DNA from: Prorocentrum cordatum
Lineage: Eukaryota > Sar > Dinophyceae > Prorocentrales > Prorocentraceae
NCBI GenBank assembly: GCA_963575745.1
Contig: CAUYUJ010004291.1
Location: 10,001 to 74,000 of the forward strand
Length of the DNA: 64,000 nt
Reading direction: 5' to 3'
Part shown: positions 22,126 through 33,702 of the stretch, piece by piece
How the letters are laid out: every line of letters starts with the position of its first letter
Position numbering within the stretch: position 1 is the stretch's first letter
Notes under the pieces: generated by a model
Seen by the model: only the letters and a program-made list of their open reading frames with translations
Told to the model about the DNA's origin: nothing
The model's database searches: none
Made by a program: the position numbers and the translations under genes

Positions 22126-23500
22126 CTAAAGGACAGTGCGGTGAGCACATGCCTTCGAAGGCATCGATGCCTCAGTGTGATCATCCTCTCCAAGCAACCC
22201 TCCGACGGCAAACCCACTGCGCCCAAGGTGCTTGACGTAAAAGTTCAAGTACAAGGCGCCCTGCTCAGTGTGCCCATGGGCTACTTTGAGTTCAATGACC
22301 CCAAACTTTAACCACTGCGGATGCTCGTCGCGCGCACCCTCAGCTTGGAAACGGAGACCTTCGGTTCCCTTCGCCTCCACCCACGCACCCGTGATATTCA
22401 GCTCGTGGAAGTACATGTCTGCGCACTGCCCTCCAAATTGACGCGCCTCAGCCTCTACGCGAAGCATTGCATTGTAACGCCTTCCACGGGGGACGTTAAT
22501 CAGAACATGCTTTCCCGGTTTCATCAAGTCGAACCGCTGACCAAGAACGTTTTGAAGGTGGGGGTCGCCAGTAGCAGCCACGCCTGCGCCAGCTCCACCC
22601 GCCACGGGAGCTCCGGAAGGAAACGTCGGATGTGGCGTCGGCCAGCCCAGAAGATACGTCGGGCTGGGCGTCGGACTGGGCGTCGGGAACAGCGTCGGGA
22701 AGCCCGTTGGGAAGGGCGTCGGAAAGGCTGTTGGAAACGGCGTCGGGAAGGGCGTCGGGAAGGGGGTCGGGTAGGGCGTCGGGCTCGGCGTCGGGAAGGG
22801 CGTCGGGTTCGGCGTCGGGTTCGGCGTCGGGTAGGGCGTCGGGTAGGGCGTCGGGTAGGGCGTCGGGTAGGGCGTCGGGTTTGGCGTCGGATTCGGCGTC
22901 GGGTTTGGCGTCGGGTAGGGCGTCGGGTAGGGCGTCGGGTAGGGCGTCGGGCTGGGCGTCGCGGTGATCACAGCCAGGTTCGCGCCATTATCGACGTAGA
23001 GACAGTGCCCGCCTCCCCACCCAACGTTGTAAGACACCGCTACTTGACTGCCAGATGTCGCGGGCGCGGGCAAAATCCAGGTGAACGTAAACTCCGTTCT
23101 GGGATGAGGTGCCACACCATAGGTATACGACTCGGGCCCCACCACAACACGGATGTAGCCTTTGTAGCCCCCCCAGCCCTGGTCTCTCCAGTAACCACGC
23201 ATCTTGATCGCCGTGATTGGCTCGGTAATTGTCGCCGAGGTCCACCAACTATTCCAACCGCAAGTGCAACAATGGCTGACTCCTCCAAGGGTGTAAGATA
23301 CCACCTGAACGCTGCGCGGGCATGCCGCTCACTTCCTGCACTTCATGCACTTCCTTCATACTGTCACTCGTGCGCGAGGCGTTGTACGGGTCACTGTCGC
23401 GATGGACGCCCTCGCTCACCATCATGGAAGCCGCGCCAGCTACACCCTGAACCAGCAGCGCCACGCACATGATCCATGGTGCAGTCCTGGTCGCCGCCAT
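22126..23500 (-). pseudogene. Secreted PTPX-stalk/VWD-like protein, copy 2 (frameshifted)
   Basis: The start at 23500 and signal peptide are intact. A 5-nt deletion near 23301 (other copies read GTAACCAGCTG here) shifts frame after MPAQRS, leaving an 83-codon ORF. The rest (22126-23304) is open and contains the N-domain, a long PTPX stalk of about 28 repeats, [15 protein letters not shown] and GGLLGEDDH. One event thus separates the signal peptide from the mature protein. Deletion in the genome or assembly error cannot be distinguished here. Confidence 0.9.
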
Positions 23501-23672
23501 CCCAACTGCCTGAAGTCCGAGTGAGAGGAAACTGTCTAGGCAGGTCCAGTCTCAAAAGCTGTGTGTATGCACGTGCAGAGCGACAGTAACGCGTCGAAGT
23601 TGAGCCAACACATCGATCGCGATAATGTTCCGACGCCAATCGCAAGCCGAAAGATGCCCCCCCCATCCCCAA

Positions 23673-23673
23673 G

Positions 23674-23708
<35 letters not shown>

Positions 23709-23763
23709 CCACAACCACAACCACAACAACAACAACAACCACAACAACAACAACAACAACACC

Positions 23764-23795
<32 letters not shown>

Positions 23796-23883
23796 CAACA
23801 GCAGCAGTAGCAGCAGCAGCAACAACAACAACACCAACACCAACACCACCAACAACAACAACAACAACAACAGCAACAACAAC

Positions 23884-23930
<47 letters not shown>

Positions 23931-23932
23931 CA
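23673..23932. repeat. Long (AAC)n/(ACC)n/(AGC)n compound microsatellite
   Basis: About 260 bp of CAA with CCA and CAG variants, upstream of gene copy 2 and immediately left of repeat X copy 2. It is the longest of the (AAC)n tracts in the array. Confidence 0.95.
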
Positions 23933-24711
23933 TTTTACCCGAACGCGTGGTGTTCTCCCCAGTGCCAGGGTTTTCATACGACACCAGGCAATACCCCCAC
24001 TTCGTGGGGGGGCATTACAAGCTCTACCAAATATCCAAACGACTCTTCGCGACCACCCAAACCCAGCTTCCCGCCCTATGACGTTGGGACACTTCACTTC
24101 GTGGCGTGCGGACGACCGTGGCTACTACACTGGCGTGGGGTACACACCCACAGAACTTGGTCACTTATTCGGGGCGCGCATGTGCCCAGCATGGTGCAAT
24201 TGTGCCATGCTGGGCACACGCGCGGATGGTATTATTTGACAGGGATGATGGCCCTGGCAGGTGCGCAACCGTTGTCGCAGAAGTTCGAAAAAGTTGCTCG
24301 CAAAAGCCCGTTTGACAGAAATGTTTAAAAAGTGTTGGTTTTCCTACGAATCCGCAAGAGCGCGCGGGATGAGATTTTGACATTTTTTGTTGAAGAACCA
24401 TTGGTTTTTTGATGTTTTTATGTTAAAATCGCTCCGAACACTAAGCTTTTGGAAGGATTTCGTCTTGTGCGCGCGAATGTCCACTTTACCTTATTTTTTG
24501 CAAGGGATTCTTGAAATTTGATTATATTAGAACAAGAAATGTCATTTTATAGTGTTTTTTGCAAGGGAAAACGGATTACAACAAAACAACCGGATCTGGA
24601 TGACATCGAATTACCTGAGGCTTCCTCACGAAAATGATGAAAACGTGGCTGCGGCCTAGGCGCGGCGGGGGGGGCGCGCACCAGGGGGCCCAACAATAAT
24701 TATTCTTAATA
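23933..24711 (+). repeat. Repeat X, copy 2
   Basis: Starts ATCATTTTACCCGAACG after (AAC)n and ends ACAATAATTATTCTTAATAATG. It contains the CCCCCACTTCGTGGGGG hairpin and the GCGGCCTAGGCGCGGCGG block. It is joined head-to-tail to copy 3. Confidence 0.8.
24181..24218. repeat. Perfect 14-bp hairpin within repeat X copy 2
   Basis: TGTGCCCAGCATGG (24181-24194) and CCATGCTGGGCACA (24205-24218) are exact reverse complements with a 10-nt loop. The corresponding site in copy 3 (24972 onward) keeps only the left arm, so the right arm is private to this copy. Confidence 0.95.
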
Positions 24712-24714
24712 ATG

Positions 24715-25872
24715 AACAACAATCATTTTACCCGAACGCTCAGTGTTCTCACCAGTGCCAGGGTTTTCATGCGACGCGAGACAATACCCCCACTTCGTGG
24801 GGGGGCAGTTCAAGCTCTACCAAATATCCAAACGACTCTTCGCGACCACCCAAACCCAGCTTCCCGCCCTATGACGTTGGGACACTTCACTTCGTGGCGT
24901 GCGGACGACCGTGGCTACTACACTGGCGTGGGGTACACACCCACAGAACTTGGTCACTTATTCGGGGCGCGCGTGTGCCCAGCATCCTGCAATTGTGACA
25001 TACAATACATGACACAGACAGACAGAGAGAGAGACAGAGAGCAGACAGAGAGAGAGACAGAGAGAGCGGAGTTGGTCACATTTTTGGGGCAAGTTCCTGA
25101 GATCGTCGTGTTTTTTGTTGGTCTTGCGCGCGCGAATGTCCACTTTACTTTTTTTGCAAGGGATATTGAAATTTGATTATGTTAGAACAAGAAAAAGTAG
25201 CTCGCGCGAGCTCATGTAACATAAATGTTGAAAAACCATTGGTTTTGTGGGAGTCGGACAGCGCGCGCGGGATGAAATTTGGACATTTTTTTTTGAAAAA
25301 CCATTGGGTTTTTGATGTTTTTATGTTGAAATCGTTACGAAACCTAAGGTTCTGGAAGGATTTCGTCTTGCGCGCGCGAATGTCCACTTTACCTTATTTT
25401 TTGCAAGGGATTATTGAAATTTGATTATGTTAGAACAAGAAAAAGTAGCTCGCGCGAGCTCATGTAACATAAATGTTGAAAAACCATTGGTTTTGTGGGA
25501 TTCGGACAGCGCGCGCGGAAGGACATTTTGACAATTTTTTCTTAAAAAACCATTGGGTTTTTGATGTTTTTATGTTAAAATCGTTACGAAACCTAAGGTT
25601 TTGGAAGGATTTCGTCTTGCGCGCACGAATGTCCACTTTACCTTATTTTTTGCAAGGGATTCTTGCAATTTGATCAAGTAAGAACAAGAATTTTCATTTT
25701 ATAGTGTTTTTTGCAAGGGAAAACGGATTACAACAAAACAACCGGATCCGGTGACATCCACTTTTCTGAAGCTTTCGCTAGAAAATGAAGGAAATGAGGC
25801 TGCGGCCTAGGTTTTGGAGGGGGGTCGCGCACCAGGGGTCTCAACAATAATATTTCTTTAGAAGTAATAATA
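24715..25872 (+). repeat. Repeat X, copy 3 (with internal 249-bp duplication)
   Basis: Starts ATCATTTTACCCGAACG (about 24721) and ends TTTCTTTAGAAGTAATAATATT followed by (AAC)n. It contains a CAGAGAGA-type simple repeat at 25013-25065. A block containing the 14-bp palindrome AGCTCGCGCGAGCT is duplicated at 249-bp spacing (25199 and 25448). Confidence 0.8.
25013..25065. repeat. (ACAG/AGAG)n simple repeat
   Basis: GACAGAGAGAGAGACAGAGA-type run inside repeat X copy 3, absent from the other copies. Confidence 0.9.
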
Positions 25873-25906
25873 TTCAACAACCACAACCACAACCACAACC
25901 ACAACC

Positions 25907-25946
<40 letters not shown>

Positions 25947-25948
25947 AC
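25873..25948. repeat. (AAC)n/(ACCACA)n microsatellite
   Basis: CAACCACAACCACAACC then (CAA)n; right border of repeat X copy 3, followed by the AGGTGCCACCGACAAGG unit sequence. Confidence 0.95.
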
Positions 25949-27288
25949 AGGTGCCACCGACAAGGTGTTCCTGTCGGTCTACGCATGCACACCTGAAAAC
26001 CGAGTGGTTGGTTTTCGCTTGACCCCGATGCTGATTGGGTGCTGACTCCCCGCCAGGTCCCGCGCCAGCCCCACGTCGGAGACCCAGCATCTCGGGGGAT
26101 GCTTAACCGAGGGAGGTCTTTAGAATCCCCCCTCCAATAGTGGCAACTAATCCCATCAGCCCCCTGGGCGTAGGTGGTGTAACTCATTTTCTCTTCTCCC
26201 TGCCAGAACCCGTCCTTCCCATGCTCGGGGGAAGGGCTTACCCCCGGGTCTGGACGGGGCGCCCCGCGAGGGGTTGGAGCGCCAGGATCGCCCAAGATGG
26301 CTCCAAGAGGGCCTCAGAGAGCGCAAGGTGGCCTCCAAGATGGCTCAAGCTACCTCAGGATAGCTCAAGGTAGCATCCACGAGGCCTCACCACGGCCCCA
26401 AGACGGTTTCAAGTGCCATCCGAGCCGTCGACTGACTCCACCAAGTAGGACATTCACTGTTGTGTTGCCTTCTTGCATTTTCGCTTCCGATGGACTCTTG
26501 AGGCCCGACGATGGCCCCCAGACGGCCCCAGAGAGCCTCCAGAGGGGCCCAAGAGGGCCCCGAGAGCGCCCAAGAGCGCCCCAAGAGCGGCCCAAGAGGG
26601 CCTCAAGACGCCATTTGCGAGCCTCCCAGGGGGTGACCTGAATCCTCCCCCCTCTGTGTTTGATTCATGGGGGCCAAGATGGCCCCAAGAGGCCTCCCAG
26701 ACCCCTCCAGGGAGTCGCGCGCAGCGGGCGCGCGCCCGAGGCCGCACTCGCACCCGAACAACCACCAACAACAGCAACGAGCAGCAAACACCCGAGAACA
26801 TCCCGAACAGCAGCTTGCAACGCGCGCATCGCCATCGCACTCTCGCGCCGCCCACTCTGAGACGGGCAACCGCTCCGGCCCGGACCGCGACGAGCGAGGC
26901 GCGGTAGTCTTCAGGCCCCCGCGAGAGCCCTGGCTGCCCATACACACACTCGAATGTGTACATCCATGTATAGATCGATCAAGCGCGGAATGAGCATCCA
27001 TCCAGTGGGATCGAGGTAGAGCTTCATGGTGGCATCGTCGGGTGCCAGGAGATCAATCCATCTTTTGGTAGGGTAGTCGAGTCGATGGACACATAGTGAG
27101 ACCGATAGGTAGGGAGGTCGATAGATACCGAGATATCGAGATCGCCAGACATATGGATCGCGATTTTCTCATGGTAGAAACAGAAGTGTTGTTTGCGCAC
27201 ACGGGCCGCTGCATGCTTCTTCCCAGTGTGAGAAGAGCTGAACAGTGGTTGCCCTCATCCCGCGCATGTCATCATTCTAAGACTGCCT

Positions 27289-28656
27289 CTAAAGGACAGT
27301 GCGGTGAGCACATGCCTTCGAAGGCATCGATGCCTCAGTGTGATCATCCTCTCCAAGCAACCCTCCGACGGCAAACCCACTGCGCCCAAGGTGCTTGACG
27401 TAAAAGTTCAAGTACAAGGCGCCCTGCTCAGTGCGCCCATGGGCTACTTTGAGTTCAATGACCCCAAACTTTAACCACTGCGGATGCTCGTCGCGCGCAC
27501 CCTCAGCTTGGAAACGGAGACCTTCGGTTCCCTTCGCCTCCACCCACGCACCCGTGATATTCAGCTCGTGGAAGTACATGTCTGCGCACTGCCCTCCAAA
27601 TTGACGCGCCTCAGCCTCTACGCGAAGCATTGCATTGTAACGCCTTCCACGGGGGACGTTAATCAGAACATGCTTTCCCGGTTTCATCAAGTCGAACCGC
27701 TGACCGAGAACGTTTTGAAGGTGGGGGTCGCCAGTAGCAGCCACGCCTGCGCCAGCTCCACCCGCCAGGGGAGCTCCGGAAGGAAACGTCGGATGTGGCG
27801 TCGGCCAGCCCAGAGGATACGTCGGGCTGGGCGTCGGACTGGGCGTCGGGAACAGCGTCGGGAAGCCCGTTGGGAAGGGCGTCGGGAGGCTGTTGGAAAC
27901 GGCGTCGGGAAGGCGTCGGGAAACGGGCGTCGGGAAGGGGGTCGGGTTGGGCGTCGGGCTCGGCGTTGGGTTCGGCGTCGGGTAGGGCGTCGGGAAGGGG
28001 GTCGGGTAGGGCGTCGGGTAGGGCGTCGGGTAGGGCGTCGGGTAGGGCGTCGGGTTTGGCGTCGGATAGGGCGTCGGGTAGGGCGTCGGGTAGGGCGTCG
28101 GGCTGGGCGTCGCGGTGATCACAGCCAGGTTCGCGCCACTATCGACGTAGAGGCAGTGCCCGCCTCCCCACCCAACGTTGTAAGACAGCGCTACTTGACT
28201 GCCAGATGCCGAGGGCGCGGGCAATGTCCAGGTGAACGAAAACGCCGATCTGGAATGAGGTGCCACACCATAGTTATACGCCTCCGACCCCACCACAACG
28301 CGGATGTAGCCTTTGTAGCCCCCCCAACCCTGGTCTCTCCAGTAGCCAGACATCTTGATCGCCACGATTGGCTCCGTAATTGCCGCCGAGGTCCACCAAC
28401 TATTCCAGCCGCAAGTGCAACAATGGCTGACTCCTCCAAGGGTGTAAGATAGGTAACCAGCTGAACGCTGCGCGGGCATGCCGCTCACTTCCTGCACTTC
28501 ATGCACTTCCTTCATACTGTCACTCGTGCGCGAGGCGTTGTACGGGTCGCTGTCGCGATGGACGCCCTCGCTCACCATCATGGAAGCCGCGCCAGCTACA
28601 CCCTGAACCAGCAGCGCCACGCACATGATCCATGGTGCAGTCCTGGTCGCCGCCAT
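27289..28656 (-). CDS. Secreted protein with PTPX stalk and VWD-like GDPH domain, copy 3 (only open copy)
   Basis: 455 codons from ATG 28656. Residues 1-24 form a signal peptide ([13 protein letters not shown]), so the product is probably secreted or cell-surface. About 65-183 is an aromatic/Gly-rich domain with [11 protein letters not shown] and [12 protein letters not shown]. About 184-282 is a proline stalk of [16 protein letters not shown] repeats. About 305-455 starts with [15 protein letters not shown] and ends GGLLGEDDH...C, the layout of a von Willebrand type-D-like domain; this assignment rests on the GDPH...FD and GxxGxDDH pattern. Cysteines: 79, 80, 82, 168, 357, 449. Residues 245-257 ([13 protein letters not shown]) are read out of the stalk frame because of mutually compensating indels. 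The exact role is unknown; adhesion or extracellular matrix/thecal functions are guesses. Confidence 0.85.
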   Translation of the reverse strand: MAATRTAPWIMCVALLVQGVAGAASMMVSEGVHRDSDPYNASRTSDSMKEVHEVQEVSGMPAQRSAGYLSYTLGGVSHCCTCGWNSWWTSAAITEPIVAIKMSGYWRDQGWGGYKGYIRVVVGSEAYNYGVAPHSRSAFSFTWTLPAPSASGSQVALSYNVGWGGGHCLYVDSGANLAVITATPSPTPYPTPYPTPYPTPNPTPYPTPYPTPYPTPYPTPFPTPYPTPNPTPSPTPNPTPFPTPVSRRLPDAVSNSLPTPFPTGFPTLFPTPSPTPSPTYPLGWPTPHPTFPSGAPLAGGAGAGVAATGDPHLQNVLGQRFDLMKPGKHVLINVPRGRRYNAMLRVEAEARQFGGQCADMYFHELNITGAWVEAKGTEGLRFQAEGARDEHPQWLKFGVIELKVAHGRTEQGALYLNFYVKHLGRSGFAVGGLLGEDDHTEASMPSKACAHRTVL

Positions 28657-28665
28657 CCCAACTGC

Positions 28666-28687
28666 CTGAAGTCCGAGTGAGAGGAAA
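28666..28687 (-). promoter_or_regulatory. Putative trans-splice acceptor of copy 3
   Basis: On the minus strand a pyrimidine-rich stretch TTTCCTCTCACTCGGACTTC ends in AG nine bases plus three before... i.e. 9 nt (GCAGTTGGG) separate the AG from the ATG apart from its own first bases. The arrangement is what SL trans-splicing of a dinoflagellate mRNA would need, and it is conserved in all six copies. No transcript evidence is available. Confidence 0.45.
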
Positions 28688-28828
28688 CTGTCTAGGCAGG
28701 TCCAGTCTCAAAAGCTGTGTGTGTATGCACGTGCAGAGCGACAGTAATGCGTCGAAGTTGAGCCAACACATCGATCGCGAGAATGTTCCGACGCCAATCG
28801 CAAGCCGAAAGATGCACCCCCCCATCCC

Positions 28829-28864
28829 CAAGAACAACAACAACAACAACAACAACAAACAACC

Positions 28865-28920
<56 letters not shown>
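28829..28920. repeat. (AAC)n microsatellite upstream of copy 3
   Basis: CAA run about 175-260 bp upstream of the copy 3 start codon, left border of repeat X copy 4. Confidence 0.95.
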
Positions 28921-29676
28921 TACTAGCACGTGGGGACACTCCGTTCTCACCAGTGCCAGGGTTTTCATAGGAGGCGGGCAATACCCCCACTTTGTGGGGG
29001 GGCCGGTTCAAGCTCTACCAAATTTCCAAACGACTCTTCGCCACCACCCACACCCAGCTTCCCGCCCTATGACGTTCGGACACTTCACTTCGTGGCATGC
29101 GGACGACCGTGGCTACTATTCAGGGCCCCGCGGCCGACGACGACGGCGTGCGCGCGCGAAGAAAAAACGAATGTGTCCCGCATGGTATTATTTGACAGGG
29201 ATGATGGCCCTGGCAGGTGCGCAACCGTTGTTGCAGAAGTTCGAAAAAGTTGCTCGCAAAAGCCCGTTTGACAGAAATGTTTAAAAAGTGTTGGGTTTCC
29301 TACGAATCCGCAAGAGCGCGCGGGATGAGATTTTGACAGTTTTTGTTGAAAAACCATTGGTTTTTTGATGTTTTTATGTTAAAATCGCTGCGAACACTAA
29401 GGTTTTGGAAGGATTTCGTCTTGCGCGCGCGAATGTCCACTTTACCTTATTTTTTGCAAGGGATTCTTGAAATTTGATTATGTTAGAACAAGAAATGTCA
29501 TTTTATAGTGTTTTTTGCAAGGGAAAACGGATTACAACAAAACAACCGGATCTGGATCACATCGTTTTACCTGAGGCTTCCTCACGAAAATGATGAAAAT
29601 GTAGCTGCGGCCTAGGCGCGGCGGGGGGGCGCGCACCAGGGGGCCCAACAATAATTATTCTTTAGAAGAAATAATG
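28921..29676 (+). repeat. Repeat X, copy 4
   Basis: Begins ACTAGCACGTGGGGACACTCCGTTC-like sequence (same start as copy 1 of the window) and ends TTATTCTTTAGAAGAAATAATG, followed by a short (AAC)n and copy 5. It has the CCCCCACTTTGTGGGGG hairpin at about 28984. Confidence 0.8.
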
Positions 29677-29698
29677 TTCAACAACAACAACAACAACA

Positions 29699-30724
29699 AC
29701 AATCACTTTACCCGAACGCTCAGTGTTCTCACCAGTGCCAGGGTTTTCATGCGACGCCAGCCAATACCCCCACTTTGTGGGGGGGGTGCAAGCTCTACCA
29801 AATATCCACACGACTCTTCGCCACCACCCACACCCAGCTTCCCGCCCTATGACGTTCGGACACTTCACTTCGTGGCCTGCGGACGACCGTGGCTACTACA
29901 CTGGCGTGGAGTACACACCCACAGAAGTGTTAAGCCTACGTTCGTACACCCACAGAAGTTGTTAAGCCTTGTTAACCCACATGCAAGAGCGTGCGAAAGT
30001 AGCTCGCGCGAGCTCATGTAACATAAATGTTGGAAAACCATTGTTTTTTTAGGATTCGGACAGCGCGCGCGGGTAGAAATTTTGAAAAGTCGTGCAGGTG
30101 TTTTTCGAGGACCTACGGTGCGATTCGTGTGATTTTATGATGCGCGGTGCTAAAATTCTTAAGAAGCCCAATGGTTTTTGGAGATTTCGGCGTGCGCGCG
30201 CGAAGAAAAAACGAATGTGTCCCGCATGGTATTATTTGACAGGGATGATGGCCCTGGCAGGTGCGCAACCGTTGTCGCAGAAGTTCGAAAAAGTTGCTCG
30301 CAAAAGCCCGTTTGACAGAAATGTTTAAAAAGTGTTGGGTTTCCTACGAATCCGCAAGAGCGCGCGGGATGAGATTTTGACATTTTTTTGTTGAAAAACC
30401 ATTGGTTTTTTGATGTTTTTATGTTAAAATCGCTCCGAACACTAAGCTTTTGGAAGGATTTCGTCTTGCGCGCGCGAATGTCCACTTTACCTTATTTTTT
30501 GCAAGGGATTCTTGAAATTTGATTATATTAGAACAAGAAATGTCATTTTATAGTGTTTTTTGCAAGGGAAAGCGGGGGGGAACAAAACAACCGGATCTTG
30601 ATCACATCGAATTACCTGAGGCTTCCTCACGAAAATGATGAAAATGTAGCTGCGGCCTAGGCGGCGCAGGGGGGCCGTGCACCAGGGGTCCCAACAATAA
30701 TTATTCTTTAGAATTAATAATGTT
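29699..30724 (+). repeat. Repeat X, copy 5
   Basis: Begins AATCACTTTACCCGAACGC and ends TTCTTTAGAATTAATAATGTTC then (AAC)n at 30724-30770. It includes the AGCTCGCGCGAGCT palindrome (about 30001) and a segment shared with 555-680 of copy 1 (TTTTTCGAGGACCTACGGTG). Confidence 0.8.
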
Positions 30725-30725
30725 C

Positions 30726-30768
<43 letters not shown>

Positions 30769-30770
30769 TC
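30724..30770. repeat. (AAC)n microsatellite
   Basis: Right border of repeat X copy 5, directly followed by the unit sequence GTGCCACGACAAGGTGTTCC. Confidence 0.95.
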
Positions 30771-32128
30771 AACACACAGGGTGCCACGACAAGGTGTTCC
30801 TGTCGGTCTACGCATGCACACCTGAAAACCGAGTGGTTGGTTTTCGCTTGACCCCGATGCTGATTGGGTGCTGACTCCCCCGCCAGGTCCCGCGCCAGCC
30901 CCACGTCGGAGACCCAGCATCTCGGGGATGCTTAACCGAGGGAGGTCTTTAGAATCCCCCCTCCAATAGTTGCAACTAATCCCTCAGCCCCCTGGGCGTA
31001 GGTGGTGTAACTCATTTTCTCTTCTCCCTGCCAGAACCCGTCCTTCCCACGCTCGGGGGAAGGGCTTACCCCCGGGTCTGGACGGGGCGCCCCGCGAGGG
31101 GTTGGAGCGCCTAGCATCGCCCAAGATGGCTCCAAGAGGGCCTCAGAGAGCGCAAGGTGGCCTCCAAGATGGCTCAAGCTACCTCAGGATAGCTCAAGGT
31201 AGCATCCACGAGGCCTCACCACGGCCCCAAGACGGTTTCAAGTGCCATCCGAGCCGTCGACTGACTCCACCAAGTAGGACATTCACTGTTGTGTTGCCTT
31301 CTTGCATTTTCGCTTCCGATGGACTCTTGAGGCCCGACGATGGCCCCCAGACGGCCCCAGAGAGCCTCCAGAGGGGCCCAAGAGGGCCCCAAGAGGGCCC
31401 CGAGAGCGCCCAAGAGCGCCCCAAAAGCGGCCCAAGAGGGCCTCAAGACGCCATTTGCGAGCCTCCCAGGGGGTGACCTGAATCCTCCCCCCTCTGTGTT
31501 TGATTCATGGGGGCCAAGATGGCCCCAAGAGGCCTCCCAGACCCCTCCAGGGAGTCGCGCGCAGCGGGCGCGCGCCCGAGGCCGCACTCGCACCCGAACA
31601 ACCACCAACAACAGCAACGAGCAGCAAACACCCGAGAACATCCCGAACAGCAGCTTGCAACGCGCGCATCGCCATCGCACTCTCGCGCCGCCCACTCTGA
31701 GACGGGCAACCGCTCCGGCCCGGACCGCGACGAGCGAGGCGCGGTAGTCTTCAGGCCCCCGCGAGAGCCCTGGCTGCCCATACACACACTCGAATCTGTA
31801 CATCCATGTATAGATCGATCAAGCGCGGAATGAGCATCCATCCAGTGGGATCGAGGTAGAGCTTCATGGTGGCATCGTCGGGTGCCAGGAGATCAATCCA
31901 TCTTTTGGTAGGGTAGTCGAGTCGATGGACACACAGTGAGACCGATTGGTAGGGAGGTCGATAGATACTGAGATATCGAGATCGCCAGACATATAGATCG
32001 CGATTTTCTCATGGTAGAAACAGAAGTGTTGTTTGCGCACACGGGCCGCTGCATGCTTCTTCCCAGTGTGAGAAGAGCTGAACATTGGTTGCCCTCATCC
32101 CGCGCATGTAATCATTCCAAGACTGCCT

Positions 32129-33519
32129 CTAAAGGACAGTGCGGTGAGCACATGCCTTCGAAGGCATCGATGCCTCAGTGTGATCATCCTCTCCAAGCAA
32201 CCCTCCGACGGCAAACCCACTGCGCCCAAGGTGCTTGACGTAAAAGTTCAAGTACAAGGCGCCCTGCTCAGTGCGCCCATGGGCTACTTTGAGTTCAATG
32301 ACCCCAAACTTTAACCATTGCGGATGCTCGTCGCGCGCACCCTCAGCTTGGAAACGGAGGCCTTCGGTTCCCTTCGCCTCCACCCACGCACCCGTGATAT
32401 TCAGCTCGTGGAAGTACATGTCTGCGCACTGCCCTCCAAATTGACGCGCCTCAGCCTCTACGCGAAGCATTGCATTGTAACGCCTTCCACGGGGGACGTT
32501 AATCAGAACATGCTTTCCCGGTTTCATCAAGTCGAACCGCTGACCGAGAACGTTTTGAAGGTGGGGGTCGCCAGTAGCAGCCACGCCTGCGCCAGCTCCA
32601 CCCGCCAGGGGAGCTCCGGAAGGAAACGTCGGATGTGGCGTCGGCCAGCCCAGAGGATACGTCGGGCTGGGCGTCGGACTGGGCGTCGGGAACAGCGTCG
32701 GGAAGCCCGTTGGGAAGGGCGTCGGGAAGGCTGTCGGAAACGGCGTCGGGAAGGGCGTCGGGAAGGGGGTCGGGTAGGGCGTCGGGCTCGGCGTCGGGAA
32801 GGGGGTCGGGTTGGGCGTCGGGTTCGGCGTTGGGTTCGGCGTCGGGTAGGGCGTCGGGAAGGGGGTCGGGTAGGGCGTCGGGTAGGGCGTCGGGTAGGGC
32901 GTCGGGTAGGGCGTCGGGTTTGGCGTCGGATAGGGCGTCGGGTAGGGCGTCGGGTAGGGCGTCGGGCTGGGCGTCGCGGTGATCACAGCCAGGTTCGCGC
33001 CACTATCGACGTAGAGGCAGTGCCCGCCTCCCCACCCAACGTTGTAAGACAGCGCTACTTGACTGCCAGATGCCGAGGGCGCGGGCAATGTCCAGGTGAA
33101 CGAAAACGCCGATCTGGAATGAGGTGCCACACCATAGTTATACGCCTCCGACCCCACCACAACGCGGATGTAGCCTTTGTAGCCCCCCCACCCTGGTCTC
33201 TCCAGTAGCCAGACATCTTGATCGCCACGATTGGCTCCGTAATTGCCGCCGAGGTCCACCAACTATTCCAACCGCAAGTGCAACAATGGCTGACTCCTCC
33301 AAGGGTGTAAGATAGGTAACCAGCTGAACGCTGCGCGGGCATGCCGCTCACTTCCTGCACTTCATGCACTTCCTTCATACTGTCACTCGTGCGCGAGGCG
33401 TTGTACGGGTCGCTGTCGCGATGGACGCCCTCGCTCACCATCATGGAAGCCGCGCCAGCTACACCCTGAACCAGCAGCGCCACGCACATGATCCATGGTG
33501 CAGTCCTGGTCGCCGCCAT
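32129..33519 (-). pseudogene. Secreted PTPX-stalk/VWD-like protein, copy 4 (1-nt frameshift)
   Basis: Almost identical to copy 3. The start 33519, signal peptide and [11 protein letters not shown] are intact. One base is missing next to a C7 run near 33190 (7 C then one A, where copy 3 has AA and copy 5 has AG), which shifts frame after SGYWRDQ. The remainder, with a regular stalk, GDPH and GGLLGEDDH, is open to 32129. A single homopolymer-adjacent indel is also a typical sequencing error, so this copy may be functional in reality. Confidence 0.9.
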
Positions 33520-33677
33520 CCCAACTGCCTGAAGTCCGAGTGAGAGGAAACTGTCTAGGCAGGTCCAGTCTCAAAAGCTGTGTGTGTATGCACGTGCAGA
33601 GCGACAGTAATGCGTCGAAGTTGAGCCAACACATCGATCCGCGACACTCGCCTGCATGCACCCCCCCCATCCCCAAG

Positions 33678-33702
33678 TACAACAACAACAACAACAACAA
33701 CA
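33678..33702. repeat. (AAC)n microsatellite upstream of copy 4
   Basis: Short CAA run about 160 bp upstream of the copy 4 start. No X repeat is present; the following 130 bp differ from the other units. Confidence 0.9.
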
